From: Sphingomonas sanguinis
GTDB lineage: Bacteria; Pseudomonadota; Alphaproteobacteria; Sphingomonadales; Sphingomonadaceae
Reading direction: 5' to 3'
Length of the DNA: 64,000 nucleotides
Assembly: GCF_019297835.1 (NCBI RefSeq)
Contig: NZ_CP079203.1
Coordinates: forward strand, 593,001 to 657,000
Shown here in pieces: positions 41,784-51,484 of this stretch; within the stretch, counting starts at the first letter, position 1; each line of letters starts with the position of its first letter. The notes beneath the pieces are model-generated. The model saw nothing but the letters and a program-made list of their open reading frames with translations. It ran no database searches and was not told where the DNA came from. Both the position numbers and the translations under genes were made by a program.

Positions 41784-42187
41784 GCGGCGGCCTCGCCCAG
41801 CACTTCCGACGCAACCGAGATATATTTCCGCCCCGCCTCGCGCGCCGCGGCAACGGCATCGACGACCTGCATCGACTTGCGCGCCGAACCCAGGCGGATG
41901 AGCATCGGCAGGTTCATCCCCGCAATCACCTCGACCCGGCCGCGTTCCATCAGCGAAATGGCGAGGTTGGAGGGCGTGCCGCCGAACAGATCGGTCAACA
42001 CGATCACGCCGCGCCCGGCATCGACCGTGGCGATCGCCGCCGCAATGTCGGTGCGCCGCTCCTCCATGTCATCCTCAGGCCCGATCGCGATGGTCGCGAT
42101 CCGCTCCTGCGGGCCGACCACATGTATCATCGCGGTCACGAACTCATCGGCGAGCCGCCCGTGCGTCACCAGAACCAGACCGATCAT
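41780..42187 (-). CDS. PTS EIIA component, mannose family
   Basis: 135 residues from ATG 42187; a GTG three codons upstream (42196) is also possible. EIIA-Man fold with phospho-His9 in LVLVTHGRLA and VLTDLFGGTPSNLA. It would accept phosphate from HPr. Alphaproteobacteria often have this subunit without EIIB, EIIC and EIID, as here, which suggests a sensor role in the ChvGI-HprK block. Confidence 0.92.
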   Translation of the reverse strand: MIGLVLVTHGRLADEFVTAMIHVVGPQERIATIAIGPEDDMEERRTDIAAAIATVDAGRGVIVLTDLFGGTPSNLAISLMERGRVEVIAGMNLPMLIRLGSARKSMQVVDAVAAAREAGRKYISVASEVLGEAAA

Positions 42188-42205
42188 GTCAGACACGCAT
42201 ATCCA

Positions 42206-43117
42206 TCATTGTTTGGCCGGCTTGGCTTCAAGTGAGTCTTTCGGCACGGCACCCAAATCACGATGCACCACCGTGGGGGAAAAACCGTTCTGGCGCAACC
42301 GTCCCGCGATCCGTTCGGCGACATGGACCGACCTATGTCTCCCTCCGGTACAGCCGATGGCCACGGTAATATAGGATTTGCCCGACGCGATATAGCGTGG
42401 GACCAAGGTGTCGAGCAGCACCTCGATCTGCCCCACCGCCGTTTCGTAAGCCGGGTCGTGACGGATATAGTCGATGACACCCTGGTCCAGCCCAGTGCCG
42501 GGACGCAGCTCCGCCGACCAGTGTGGATTGCGCAGGAACCGCATGTCGAAGACGAGGTCGGCGTTGCGGGGCAACCCCTTGGAAAAGCCGAACGACATGA
42601 CGGTCAGCACCGGCTCGCTGAGCCCGTCGACCGCGTAATTGGCGCGCAGCCACTGGCCCAGATCGTTGCTGGTCATGTTGGTCGTGTCGAGCAGCCGGTC
42701 GGCCATGTCGCGAAGCGGCGCCAGCAATGTCCGCTCATGCGCGATACCGTCATCGGCGGCCCGGTCCATCGCCAGCGGATGGCGATGCCGCGTCTCGGCA
42801 TAACGGCGCTTCAGCTCTGCCCCGCCGCAATTCAGGAATAGCGTCTCGATGGCGAGATTGGGGCGCTCGTTCAGCCGCCGGATGCTCTGCGTGATCTGGT
42901 CCGGCGCAAAATCGCGTGTCCGCACGCCGATGCTGATCGCCAGCGGCCGATTCTTGCCCTCCATACCCGTGGGCGGGGCGGCCTCCAACAGGCCGTTGAG
43001 CAGGAACAGCGGTAGGTTGTCGACGACTTCCCAGCCCAGATCCTCCAGCGTCTTGAGCGTGGTCGATGTCCCTGCCCCGGACATGCCGGTCACCAGCAGG
43101 ATACGTTTTCGGTCCAT
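42206..43117 (-). CDS. rapZ: RapZ-family nucleotide-binding protein with altered P-loop
   Basis: 303 residues. N-domain with P-loop, LEDLGWEVVDNLP and FLNCGGAELKRRYAETRHRHPL; C-domain YITVAIGCTGGRHRSVHVAERIA, the most conserved RapZ block. RapZ in enterics guides RNase E to the small RNA GlmZ to control glucosamine synthesis; the alphaproteobacterial role is less clear. Odd: Walker A reads GMSGAGTST, with Thr17 where Lys is expected, so nucleotide binding may be weak. Coupled to hprK by a one-base TGATG overlap. Confidence 0.93.
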   Translation of the reverse strand: MDRKRILLVTGMSGAGTSTTLKTLEDLGWEVVDNLPLFLLNGLLEAAPPTGMEGKNRPLAISIGVRTRDFAPDQITQSIRRLNERPNLAIETLFLNCGGAELKRRYAETRHRHPLAMDRAADDGIAHERTLLAPLRDMADRLLDTTNMTSNDLGQWLRANYAVDGLSEPVLTVMSFGFSKGLPRNADLVFDMRFLRNPHWSAELRPGTGLDQGVIDYIRHDPAYETAVGQIEVLLDTLVPRYIASGKSYITVAIGCTGGRHRSVHVAERIAGRLRQNGFSPTVVHRDLGAVPKDSLEAKPAKQ

Positions 43118-43548
43118 CAGGGATATTCCTCAAGGCGCGCAGCCAGCAGTTCGACCTTGATCGGGGCCGATGCCGGACGGGGATTGAGCCTGTATATAGG
43201 CAGTGTGACGTCCAAGATCATGGTCTGACACGGCTCCGGCAGGCGTTCTTCGGCATCCGGATCGGCGGCGAGGTCGATAACGAGGTGGATCGTCGCGCTT
43301 GGTTGGTGCGGGAAAGGCAGGATGCCGACGCCCCGAACCTCCAGCAGTCCGGCGATGCGTTCGGGCACGGTGACGTGCAGAGCACGATCCGCCGCCAGCG
43401 CTTCGACATAATCGTCACCGACCAGTGTCGCCCCCCGATCGATCAACCGAAGCGCCAGATCGGATTTGCCCGCCCCGGAAGGCCCCCGCAGCATCACGCC
43501 GACCTCACCGATCAGGACACAGGTAGCATGGATCAGCTGGCCGCTCAT
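43117..43548 (-). CDS. hprK: HPr kinase/phosphorylase, short form
   Basis: 143 residues, only the catalytic domain; Firmicute HprK is about twice as long. P-loop GPSGAGKSD (Lys28) and GATLVGDDYV are visible. It phosphorylates Ser48 of HPr. The short form lies between chvG and rapZ in many alphaproteobacteria. Its ATG overlaps the chvG stop (ATGA), so its output is tied to the two-component genes. Confidence 0.93.
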   Translation of the reverse strand: MSGQLIHATCVLIGEVGVMLRGPSGAGKSDLALRLIDRGATLVGDDYVEALAADRALHVTVPERIAGLLEVRGVGILPFPHQPSATIHLVIDLAADPDAEERLPEPCQTMILDVTLPIYRLNPRPASAPIKVELLAARLEEYP

Positions 43549-45110
43549 ATGATCACCGACAGCGGCAGCCGGACGACGAAGCGCGCTCCGCTCATCCGGT
43601 CCTCACGCGACTCGACATGGATGCGCCCCTGATGCGCCTCGACGATGGTCCGGGCGATGGCGAGGCCCAGCCCCGAATGGCGTCCGAAATTCTCCGAGCT
43701 CGGGCGGATCGAGTGGAAACGGCGGAAGATCGCCTCGCGCGCTTCCTCGGGCACGCCCGGCCCTTCATCCTCCACGCGCACGACCCAATCGTCCGGCTCA
43801 CGCGCAAGGCTGATCGCGACCACCGCCTCGTCGGGGGAAAAGGATAGGGCATTGTCGATCAGGTTCTCGAACACTCGCTCCAGCCGCGCACCTTCGCCAG
43901 ATACCATCGCCGGGCCCGGCTCGGTCGAATCGAAACGCAGGCGGATACTCCGCTCGACCCCGCGCGCCTCACGCTGCGCGATCAGTCCGGCGAGGAGGGC
44001 GTTCAGATTGACGGGGTCGAACTTCGCGCGGCTGAGCTGCGCGTCGAGCCGCGATGCATCCGAAATATCGGTGATGAGCCGGTCGAGCCGCCGCACATCA
44101 TCCCGCACGATCGCCAGCAACTGTGCCTGGAGCGCGGGATCATGGACCGTCTCCAGCGTGTCAACGGCGGAGCGAAGCGAGGCGAGCGGGTTCTTCAACT
44201 CGTGCGTGACGTCGGCCGCGAACGCCTCCGTCGCGTCGATCCGCGCGCGCAGCGCCAGGCTCATGTCCGACAGCGCACGGGCCAGCATCCCCAGCTCGTC
44301 GCGCCGATCGGGCAAGCGCGGCACCACCACCTCACGCGCGCGCCCCAGCCGGACCCGCACCGCCGCGCGCGCCAATCGTCGCAGCGGGCGAACGATGGTG
44401 CGTGCCAGGAAGAGCGACAGCAGGACCGAGATAAGCGCCACCAGCGCGAGCAGAACGCTCAACCGGAACCGCTCGATGCGCACCGTCTCGGTGATGAACC
44501 GGGCGTTCTCGGTCGCCATGATTGCTCCGCCGCTGGGCAGCGGCGCCGCAGCGGTGATGACCGGCGTGCGGTCAGGCGCGCGCCAGACCGAGGCGGAAAC
44601 CTGCCCATCGCGCGCCGCGCGAACATCGGGCCACTCGGCACCCCCCCGGCGCTCGCGATAGAGCGGCGGGCGCGCCGCGCCGACGACGGTGTCGATCCCG
44701 GCGTCCAGGAAACGCGCGACCGCCTGCCCCCAATCCTGCTTGTCCGGATCGCGAAGCACGACGTTGCGCACGCCAAGGTCGCGGCTGTCGGCGACCAGCC
44801 GGCCTTCGGCATCGAACAGCCGAATACGGCCACCCGTATCGCGGGCAAGCCGTACCACCAGCAGGTCGCGCTCCTCGCTCCGCACCGAGGTCAGCGCCTC
44901 ACCCATCAGCCGCACTTCGCGCAGCGACTGGGCCTCGCGGTTGTCGAGCAGCCGGGCGCGATAGGAATCCAGATAGAAAAACCCACCCGCCAGTAGCAGC
45001 AGCGCAAAGATGTTGAGCGCCAGAATCCGCTGGGTCAGCGAAATCTGGCCCGACCAGCGCAACGCGAGGTCGGGGGCTTCACTCCTCGGAGAATCGGTAG
45101 CCGGCGCCAT
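43545..45110 (-). CDS. chvG: Sensor histidine kinase ChvG
   Basis: 521 residues. Membrane helix 1 ([19 protein letters not shown]), periplasmic loop of about 200 residues (with a short ChvG-type N-region), helix 2 ([20 protein letters not shown]), HAMP ([17 protein letters not shown]), HisKA with phospho-His in [19 protein letters not shown], and HATPase ([29 protein letters not shown]). ChvG (ExoS) senses acid or envelope stress and phosphorylates ChvI. The ATG used lies within chvI (32-base overlap), which argues for coupled translation. Confidence 0.92.
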   Translation of the reverse strand: MAPATDSPRSEAPDLALRWSGQISLTQRILALNIFALLLLAGGFFYLDSYRARLLDNREAQSLREVRLMGEALTSVRSEERDLLVVRLARDTGGRIRLFDAEGRLVADSRDLGVRNVVLRDPDKQDWGQAVARFLDAGIDTVVGAARPPLYRERRGGAEWPDVRAARDGQVSASVWRAPDRTPVITAAAPLPSGGAIMATENARFITETVRIERFRLSVLLALVALISVLLSLFLARTIVRPLRRLARAAVRVRLGRAREVVVPRLPDRRDELGMLARALSDMSLALRARIDATEAFAADVTHELKNPLASLRSAVDTLETVHDPALQAQLLAIVRDDVRRLDRLITDISDASRLDAQLSRAKFDPVNLNALLAGLIAQREARGVERSIRLRFDSTEPGPAMVSGEGARLERVFENLIDNALSFSPDEAVVAISLAREPDDWVVRVEDEGPGVPEEAREAIFRRFHSIRPSSENFGRHSGLGLAIARTIVEAHQGRIHVESREDRMSGARFVVRLPLSVII

Positions 45111-45786
45111 AGAGCGTCTCGATGGCGTCGAATTCGGGGTCTACCTGACGGAATTTGCGGCGCAGGCGCTTGATATGGCTGTCGATCGTGCGGTCGTCGA
45201 CATAGATGTCGTCCTGATAGGCGGCATCCATCAACTGGTTGCGGGTGCGCACGATGCCGGGGCGCTGCGCCAGTGTCTCCAGGATCAGGAACTCGGTGAC
45301 GGTCAGCGTGACCGGCTCGCCCTTCCACGTCACGCGATGCCGCGCTGGGTCCATGGCGAGCTGCCCGCGCGTCAGCGGCCCTTGCACATCGGCGGCGGGC
45401 GTGCCCTGCGGCGCACCGACATATTCGGACCGGCGCAGGATCGCCCGGATGCGGGCGATCAGCAGCCGCTGCGAAAAGGGCTTGGCGATATAGTCGTCCG
45501 CACCCATCGCCAGACCCAGCGCCTCATCCAGCTCATCGTCCTTGCTGGTCAGGAAGATGACGGGAATCTGGCTTTTCTCACGCAGGCGGCGGAGCAGCTC
45601 CAGCCCGTCCATGCGCGGCATCTTGATGTCGAAGATCGCCAGGTCTGGCGGGTTGTCGATCAGCGCCTTCAGCGCCGCCTCGCCGTCCGCGTAGACGCGC
45701 GTCACAAAACCCTCGGCCTGTAGCGCGATCGATACCGAGGTCAGGATGTTCCGGTCGTCGTCGACCAGCGCAATGGTGGCCGTCAT
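45079..45786 (-). CDS. chvI: Response regulator ChvI
   Basis: 235 residues: receiver with Asp53 ([13 protein letters not shown]) and an OmpR-type winged helix ([31 protein letters not shown], then [16 protein letters not shown]). First gene of the chvI-chvG-hprK-rapZ-EIIA-HPr run, and divergent from pckA across 210 bases, which is the arrangement known in rhizobia. Regulation of pckA by ChvI is therefore plausible. Confidence 0.95.
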   Translation of the reverse strand: MTATIALVDDDRNILTSVSIALQAEGFVTRVYADGEAALKALIDNPPDLAIFDIKMPRMDGLELLRRLREKSQIPVIFLTSKDDELDEALGLAMGADDYIAKPFSQRLLIARIRAILRRSEYVGAPQGTPAADVQGPLTRGQLAMDPARHRVTWKGEPVTLTVTEFLILETLAQRPGIVRTRNQLMDAAYQDDIYVDDRTIDSHIKRLRRKFRQVDPEFDAIETLYGAGYRFSEE

Positions 45787-45884
45787 GCGACCGCCTCCGG
45801 ACCCGAGTCATGCGAAAAGACCGCCATGGCCCTCGGTTAGGCCAAAGTGAGACACGGCTCAACCATCTTCGCCATACAGCGTGT

Positions 45885-45912
45885 TTGACGTGTTAAACAA
45901 ATGGCGTATGGG
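45885..45912 (+). promoter_or_regulatory. Candidate pckA promoter in the chvI-pckA gap
   Basis: TTGACG (45885-45890, 5 of 6 to -35 consensus) followed after 16 bases by TATGGG. It overlaps a dyad TGTTT-N8-AAACA (45882-45899 region) that could bind a regulator such as ChvI. The rest of the 210-base gap shows nothing else I can name. Confidence 0.3.
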
Positions 45913-45996
45913 ACGATCCAACGCATACGTATTCGCGTGCGGTGAAACAGCGCCGGGCCGTCAGGACCCGCCGCCTTGGGGAACGAGGAAGCTCTT

Positions 45997-47604
45997 ATGA
46001 ACGAACGGATTCCGGAGATCGGTCTGCAGGCCCAGGGGATCGAGACCCGCGCCACCCTGCATTGGAACCTCGTCACCGCACGGCTGATCGAAACCGCCGT
46101 CGCTCGCGGTGAGGGCAAGTTATCGGCCGATGGCCCGCTGGTCGTCGAGACGGGCGAGCACACCGGCCGTTCGGCGCAGGACAAGTTCATGGTCCGCGAC
46201 GACACCACCCGTGACACCGTCTGGTGGGGCAAGACCAACAAGCCGATGAGCCCGGACGATTTCGCCGCGCTGAAGGCCGATTTCTTCGCCGCGCTCGGCC
46301 AGAAGGAAGACCTGTTCGTCCAGGACCTGTATGGCGGATCGCAGCCCGAGCACCGCGTCCGCGTGCGCGTCGTGACCGAGCTCGCCTGGCACAATCTGTT
46401 CATCCGCACGATGCTCGTTCGTCCCGAAGAGCATGAGCTGCGCAAGTTCGCTGCCGAATACACCATCATCGACCTGCCCAGCTTCCGCGCCGACCCCGCG
46501 CGTCATGGCTGCCGCTCGTCGACGGTGATCGCGGTCAACATGACCGAAAAGCTGATCCTGATCGGCGGCACGCGCTATGCGGGCGAGATGAAGAAGTCGG
46601 TCTTCGGGCTGCTCAACTATCTGCTGCCGACGACGGGCGTGATGCCGATGCACTGTTCGGCCAATATGGGCGCGGACGGCTCGACGGCCGTGTTCTTCGG
46701 CCTGTCGGGCACCGGCAAGACGACCCTGTCGGCCGATGCCAGCCGGACGCTGATCGGCGATGACGAGCATGGCTGGTCGGACACGGCGGTCTTCAATTTC
46801 GAAGGCGGTTGCTATGCCAAGATGATCCGCCTGTCGCCCGAGGCCGAGCCGGAAATCTTCGCCACGACCAAGCGCTTCGGCACGGTGCTGGAAAACGTCG
46901 TCATGGATCCGGTCACGCGCCAGCTCGACCTGAACGACAACAGCCTGGCCGAGAACAGCCGGGGCGCCTATCCCATAGACTTCATCCCCAATGCGTCGAA
47001 GGACAATATGGGCGGCGTGCCGCGCAACATCGTGATGCTGACGGCTGACGCGTACGGCATCCTACCGCCGATCGCCAAGCTGACGCCCGAACAGGCGATG
47101 TATCACTTCCTCTCGGGCTACACCGCCCGCGTCGCGGGGACCGAGATCGGCGTGACCGAGCCGGACGCAACCTTCTCGACCTGCTTCGGCGCGCCCTTCA
47201 TGCCGCGCCATCCTTCGGTCTATGGCAACCTCCTGAAGGAGCGGATCGCCAAGGGTGGGGTCGACTGCTGGCTGGTCAACACCGGCTGGACCGGCGGCAA
47301 GTACGGTGTCGGCAACCGTATGCCGATCAAGGCGACCCGCGCGCTGCTCAACGCCGCGCTCGACGGCAGCCTGAACCAGGTCGAATTCCGCACCGATCCG
47401 AATTTCGGCTTCCAGGTTCCGGTCTCGGTCCCCGGCGTCGATGCGGCCATCCTCAACCCGCGCGACACCTGGGCCGACAAGGCCGCCTATGACGCGACGG
47501 CGGCCAAGCTGGTCGGCCTGTTCAACGAGAACTTCCAGCAATTCGCCGACCATGTCGACGAAGGCGTCCGCGCTGCGGCGCCGAAGGTCACGGTCGCGGC
47601 CTGA
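45997..47604 (+). CDS. pckA: Phosphoenolpyruvate carboxykinase (ATP)
   Basis: 535 residues from ATG 45997, with GAGGAAG upstream. First step of gluconeogenesis from oxaloacetate. The P-loop [13 protein letters not shown], kinase-2 motif [10 protein letters not shown] and the substrate region [13 protein letters not shown] and [19 protein letters not shown] are intact. Placed back to back with chvI and the PTS block, so carbon balance and ChvGI signalling are linked in the map. Confidence 0.97.
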   Translation: MNERIPEIGLQAQGIETRATLHWNLVTARLIETAVARGEGKLSADGPLVVETGEHTGRSAQDKFMVRDDTTRDTVWWGKTNKPMSPDDFAALKADFFAALGQKEDLFVQDLYGGSQPEHRVRVRVVTELAWHNLFIRTMLVRPEEHELRKFAAEYTIIDLPSFRADPARHGCRSSTVIAVNMTEKLILIGGTRYAGEMKKSVFGLLNYLLPTTGVMPMHCSANMGADGSTAVFFGLSGTGKTTLSADASRTLIGDDEHGWSDTAVFNFEGGCYAKMIRLSPEAEPEIFATTKRFGTVLENVVMDPVTRQLDLNDNSLAENSRGAYPIDFIPNASKDNMGGVPRNIVMLTADAYGILPPIAKLTPEQAMYHFLSGYTARVAGTEIGVTEPDATFSTCFGAPFMPRHPSVYGNLLKERIAKGGVDCWLVNTGWTGGKYGVGNRMPIKATRALLNAALDGSLNQVEFRTDPNFGFQVPVSVPGVDAAILNPRDTWADKAAYDATAAKLVGLFNENFQQFADHVDEGVRAAAPKVTVAA

Positions 47605-47610
47605 CGACGG

Positions 47611-47637
47611 GGGAGGCGTTTCAAGCGAACGCCTCCC
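47611..47637 (+). terminator. Hairpin downstream of pckA
   Basis: GGGAGGCGTT and AACGCCTCCC form a perfect 10-base stem with a 7-base loop, seven bases after the pckA stop. There is no T-run behind it, so termination may need Rho or the hairpin may protect the mRNA end. Confidence 0.6.
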
Positions 47638-47655
47638 GATGCGTCAAACCTCACT

Positions 47656-47772
47656 CCTCCCCTTGCAGGGGAGGTGGCAGGCCGTCAGGCCTGACGGAGG
47701 GGTGTCCCGCTCTCGATAGGGTGACACCCCTCCACCATGCTACGCATGGTCCCCCTCCCCTTGCAGGGGAGG
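47656..47772. repeat. Composite palindromic intergenic repeat
   Basis: A 19-base unit, CCTCCCCTTGCAGGGGAGG, appears twice in the same direction (47656-47674 and 47754-47772), and each is nearly self-complementary. Between them are a perfect 16-base palindrome CCGTCAGGCCTGACGG (47682-47697), an 11-base inverted repeat GGAGGGGTGTC/GACACCCCTCC (47696-47706 and 47723-47733) and ACCATG/CATGGT (47734-47750). The whole can fold as one long stem or several hairpins. I recognise the GGGGACCATGCxxAGCATGGTGGAGGGG style as a dispersed repeat of sphingomonad and related genomes. It sits between convergent pckA and rmuC. Confidence 0.85.
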
Positions 47773-47813
47773 AATAAAAACCTGGCTCGCGCCGAGCGAC
47801 ACCTGAGCCCTAC

Positions 47814-49268
47814 CTATTCCGTCTCTACATCGACCACACCCGCAACCGGCATCAACTTGGTCAGCGGCCGTATCGCCTGTTCGCCAATAGGGGGCGAATC
47901 GATACTCTTACCGCCGGTGTCGATATTCAACGTCTCGAAGCGCCGGGCGCTGGTCAGCACCTGACTTTCCAGACTGCCGACAAAGGCATTGTAGGCGGTC
48001 ATCGCGGTATCGAGGTTCTTGCCCAGCTTCGACACATGACCACCCATGACGGCGAGGCGTGCATAGAGTTCCTTGCCCAGCATCCCGATCTGCCGCGCTT
48101 CCTGCGCCAGCTTCTCCTGCCGCCAGACCGACGCGACCGTACGCGCGATGGCGATCAGATTGGTCGGGGTCGCCAGCAGCACCCGCTTTTCGAACGCGAA
48201 ATCCCAAAGCGTAGGATCATTCTCCAGCGCCGCCGACAGGAAATGCTCGCCGGGGACGAACATGATCACATAGTCCGGCGCGTCCTCGAACTGGTTCCAG
48301 TAGCTCTTGTTGCCCAAGCCGTTGACGTGCGCGCGCATCGCGGCGGCATGGCGTGCCAGCCCCAACTGCCGCTCGGGCTCATCGACCGCGCCAAAGGCAT
48401 CCTGATAATCGTTGAGCGACACCTTGGCATCGATCACCAGCGCCTTACCACCGGGGACGCGCACGATCGCATCGGGGCGCAGGCGGCCGCCCTCGCCGTC
48501 ATCGACGCTGACCTCGGTCTGGAAATCGGCGTGTTCGGACAGACCGCAGCTCTCCAGCACGTTGCGAAGCTGCTGCTCGCCCCAGCGCCCCCGCGCCTTG
48601 GGAGCGTTGCGCAGCGCATTGACCAGCTTGGCTGCCTCGCCCGAGACGCGTTCCTGGCCGATCCGCATCGCCTCGATCTGGCCCTTCAACTCGCCGAACG
48701 CGTCGCGGCGTTCGTCCTCGACCTTGCGCACGCCTTCCTCGTAGCGCTGGAGCCGCTGGTGAACGGGATCGAGCAGCGCCTTGAGCGTCTGGCCGGAGGC
48801 CTCCTCCGACTGGCGGAAGCGCGCCTCGGCGCGTTCCAGAAACTGGCGCTGGGCGACTTCCAGTGCGCGGGCGGCGGCTTCCCCGAACTGGGCGTTGATC
48901 TGTTCGCGTGCCTGCCCCAGCGCCTCCAGCGTCTGGGCATGGGCCGTTTCGCGCTCCTGCGCGCGAGCCCGCAATTCGGCCAGCTCGCGATGCGCGGCGT
49001 TGCGCTCGGCCTCGACGGCGTCGCGTGCCGCCCGGATGACATCGAGATCGGCGGCGCGGCCGCGTAGTTCGGCCAGCGCCTGAAGCGCCTCGCTCCGATC
49101 GCGCTCGGCGGCGTCGCGGGCGGCGCGCAGCGGCTCCACTTCCCCCGCACGGGTCCTGGCGGTCGCCAGTTCGGCGGCCAGGCCATCGGCCTTTCGCCGC
49201 GCGGCCAGCCAGCCGACCACGCCCCCCAGCAACAGGGCGAGTATGGCAACGGCGATCAATTCGGGCAT
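47814..49268 (-). CDS. rmuC: DNA recombination protein RmuC
   Basis: 484 residues: one N-terminal membrane helix (LIAVAILALLLGGVVGWLAA), a long coiled coil (about 25-170, rich in AERDRSEALQAL-type heptads), then the RmuC nuclease-like domain (GRWGEQQLRNVLESCGLSEHADFQTEV, RPDAIVRVPGGKALVIDAKVSLNDYQDAF, ATPTNLIAIARTVASVWRQEK). Limits inversions and rearrangements at repeats. A hairpin (49276-49298) lies just upstream of the start. Confidence 0.94.
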   Translation of the reverse strand: MPELIAVAILALLLGGVVGWLAARRKADGLAAELATARTRAGEVEPLRAARDAAERDRSEALQALAELRGRAADLDVIRAARDAVEAERNAAHRELAELRARAQERETAHAQTLEALGQAREQINAQFGEAAARALEVAQRQFLERAEARFRQSEEASGQTLKALLDPVHQRLQRYEEGVRKVEDERRDAFGELKGQIEAMRIGQERVSGEAAKLVNALRNAPKARGRWGEQQLRNVLESCGLSEHADFQTEVSVDDGEGGRLRPDAIVRVPGGKALVIDAKVSLNDYQDAFGAVDEPERQLGLARHAAAMRAHVNGLGNKSYWNQFEDAPDYVIMFVPGEHFLSAALENDPTLWDFAFEKRVLLATPTNLIAIARTVASVWRQEKLAQEARQIGMLGKELYARLAVMGGHVSKLGKNLDTAMTAYNAFVGSLESQVLTSARRFETLNIDTGGKSIDSPPIGEQAIRPLTKLMPVAGVVDVETE

Positions 49269-49318
49269 TTCGACAACCTGTCAAACTAAGGGACAGGTCG
49301 GAACATAGAACGAACGAA

Positions 49319-49346
49319 GCCGGTCGAACAGGGTCATTCGACCGGC
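49319..49346 (-). terminator. Hairpin downstream of def
   Basis: GCCGGTCGAA and TTCGACCGGC form a perfect 10-base stem with an 8-base loop, 15 bases after the def stop; TTCGTTCGTT follows on the minus strand. It probably ends the recR-def transcript before rmuC. Confidence 0.65.
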
Positions 49347-49360
49347 CGCGCCGGGAAAGG

Positions 49361-49882
49361 TCAGCCCTTGCGCATCTTGTTCAGCTTGCGCATCAGCATG
49401 TCGCGCTTCAACCGGCTGACATGATCGATGAACAGCACGCCGTTCAGATGATCGATCTCATGCTGCATGCAAGTGGCAAGCAGCCCGTCGAGCTCCGCCT
49501 CATGCGCTTCTCCCTTTTCGTTCAGCCACTTCACGCGGCAGGATGCGGGGCGCTTCACCTCGGCATATTGCTCGGGGATCGACAGGCAACCCTCATTATA
49601 GGTCGACAGCTCTTCGCTGACCGACAGGATTTCGGGGTTGATATAGGCCTTGGGGTTCTTGACCGGCTTGCCCTCTTCATCCTCTTCCTCCTGAAGGTCG
49701 ATGACGAGGATGCGCTGGTCGACGCCGATCTGGATCGCGGCCAGCCCGATGCCGTGCGCGTCGTACATGGTCTCGATCATGTCGGAGACGAGCTGGCGGA
49801 CGCCATCATCCACCGTCTCGACGGGCTTGGAGACAAGACGCAGGCGGGGGTCGGGAATTTCGACGATCGGAAGAATGGCCAT
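49361..49882 (-). CDS. def: Peptide deformylase
   Basis: 173 residues from ATG 49882. Removes formyl groups from new proteins. Motif 1 GIGLAAIQIG, motif 2 EGCLSIP and motif 3 QHEIDHLNG (metal Cys and two His with catalytic Glu) are all present. The formylating enzyme Fmt is encoded nearby on the other strand, past recR. A slightly long acidic insert (DLQEEEDEEGKPVKNP) precedes the YINPEI strand. Confidence 0.97.
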   Translation of the reverse strand: MAILPIVEIPDPRLRLVSKPVETVDDGVRQLVSDMIETMYDAHGIGLAAIQIGVDQRILVIDLQEEEDEEGKPVKNPKAYINPEILSVSEELSTYNEGCLSIPEQYAEVKRPASCRVKWLNEKGEAHEAELDGLLATCMQHEIDHLNGVLFIDHVSRLKRDMLMRKLNKMRKG

Positions 49883-49927
49883 GACGATTTCGCTACGGTC
49901 AGCGACCGGAACCGTCAAGCCAGCGGA

Positions 49928-50524
49928 TCAGACCACCGGCCGCCGGGCCCGCAACGCCTGGGCCAGCGTGCCTTCATCCAGATAGTCCAGTTCGCCACCG
50001 ACCGGCAGGCCATGGGCCAGCTGGGTCACACGCACCGGGAAACGCTCGATCCGCTCGGCGATATAGTGGGCAGTCGTCTGTCCCTCCAAAGTGGCGTTCA
50101 TCGCGAGCACGACCTCGTCGACGCCGCCACCCTCGATCCGGCGGACCAGCGCGTCGATCGTCAGGTCCTCGGGTCGCACGCCCTCCAGCGCCGAGAGCCG
50201 CCCGCCCAGCACATGGAAACGCCCCGGAAACAGCCGCGACCGCTCCAGCGCCCAGAGGTCGGCGACCTCCTCCACCACGCACAGCGCGCCCGCATCGCGC
50301 CTGGGGTCGACACAGATCGCGCACGGATTGGCAGTGTCGATATTGCCGCAGGTCGAGCAGGTCTCCAGCCGCTCCTCGACCGCCCCCAGCGCGGTCAGCA
50401 GTGGCACCAGCGCCGCTTCCCGCTTCTTGAGCAGGTGCAGGACCGCGCGACGCGCCGATCGGGGGCCAAGGCCAGGAATACGCGCCAGCGCCTGGGTGAG
50501 CGCCTCGATCTCGGGGGATGCCAT
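49928..50524 (-). CDS. recR: Recombination mediator RecR
   Basis: 198 residues. Helix-hairpin-helix ([20 protein letters not shown]), a C4 zinc finger ([16 protein letters not shown]), Toprim domain ([15 protein letters not shown]) and the Walker B-like ETQTTAHY-type end ([16 protein letters not shown]). Loads RecA at gaps with RecF/RecO. The frame continues upstream opposite fmt but without similarity. The 54-base gap to divergent fmt should hold both promoters. Confidence 0.96.
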   Translation of the reverse strand: MASPEIEALTQALARIPGLGPRSARRAVLHLLKKREAALVPLLTALGAVEERLETCSTCGNIDTANPCAICVDPRRDAGALCVVEEVADLWALERSRLFPGRFHVLGGRLSALEGVRPEDLTIDALVRRIEGGGVDEVVLAMNATLEGQTTAHYIAERIERFPVRVTQLAHGLPVGGELDYLDEGTLAQALRARRPVV

Positions 50525-50578
50525 GTGTGAACAGATAGGGGGTTGCGCGCCGTCCCGCCAGCGCAGAGAGGCGTTGCC

Positions 50579-51484
50579 ATGCGGATCATCTTCATGGGTA
50601 CGCCGGGCTTTGCCGTCCCGGTTCTGCAAGCGCTGGTCGAGGCCGGGCATCAGGTCGTCGCCAGCTATAGCCAGCCGCCGCGTCCGGGCGGGCGGCGCGG
50701 ACGGCAGCTGGTGCCCTCGCCTGCGCAGCAGAGGGCGGAAGAATTGGGCATCACGGTGATGACGCCCGTGTCGCTGCGCTCTGCCGAGGAGCAGGCACGC
50801 TTTGCCGAGCTGGACGCCGATGTCGCGGTGGTCGCCGCCTATGGCCTGATCCTGCCCCAGGTGATCCTGGACGCGCCGCGCCTCGGCTGCCTGAATGTAC
50901 ATGGTTCGCTGCTCCCACGCTGGCGGGGGGCGGCACCGGTCCAGCGTGCGATCCTGGCGGGCGACGTCGTGACGGGAGTCGGCATCATGCAGATGGAGGC
51001 CGGGCTGGACACCGGGCCGGTTCGACTGGAGGGCTCGACGCCGGTCGGTCGCAAGACGACGGGCGAACTGACCGACGAACTGGCGATCATGGGGGCCGAG
51101 CTGATGGTCAAGGTGCTGGCCGACCCGGAACGCTATCCGCCCCGCCCTCAGCCGGTCGAGGGCGTCACCTATGCCGCCAAGATCGACAAGGCCGAGACGC
51201 GGCTCGACTTCGCCAAAAGTGCGATCGAACTGGAGCGACAGGTCCGTGCCTTTCACCCCGCGCCCGGTGCCTGGTTCGAATATCAGGGCGAGCGTATCAA
51301 GCTGCTCTCCGCCACGCTGACCGACGGCCAGGGCGCACCGGGCGAGGTGCTGGACGACCATCTGACCATCGCCTGTGGCGAAGGGGCGCTACGGCCCGTC
51401 ACGGTGCAGCGTGCCGGGCGCGGCGTATCCACCGCCGACGATCTGCTGCGCGGCTTTGCCATCCCGGCGGGGACGCGGCTTTGA
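50579..51484 (+). CDS. fmt: Methionyl-tRNA formyltransferase
   Basis: 301 residues from ATG 50579, with GAGAGG ten bases upstream. Formylates initiator Met-t[41 protein letters not shown] (catalytic His-Gly-Ser just before) and [12 protein letters not shown] (catalytic Asp) are clear, and the OB-fold C-domain follows. Coupled to truA by a TTGA overlap. Confidence 0.97.
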   Translation: MRIIFMGTPGFAVPVLQALVEAGHQVVASYSQPPRPGGRRGRQLVPSPAQQRAEELGITVMTPVSLRSAEEQARFAELDADVAVVAAYGLILPQVILDAPRLGCLNVHGSLLPRWRGAAPVQRAILAGDVVTGVGIMQMEAGLDTGPVRLEGSTPVGRKTTGELTDELAIMGAELMVKVLADPERYPPRPQPVEGVTYAAKIDKAETRLDFAKSAIELERQVRAFHPAPGAWFEYQGERIKLLSATLTDGQGAPGEVLDDHLTIACGEGALRPVTVQRAGRGVSTADDLLRGFAIPAGTRL

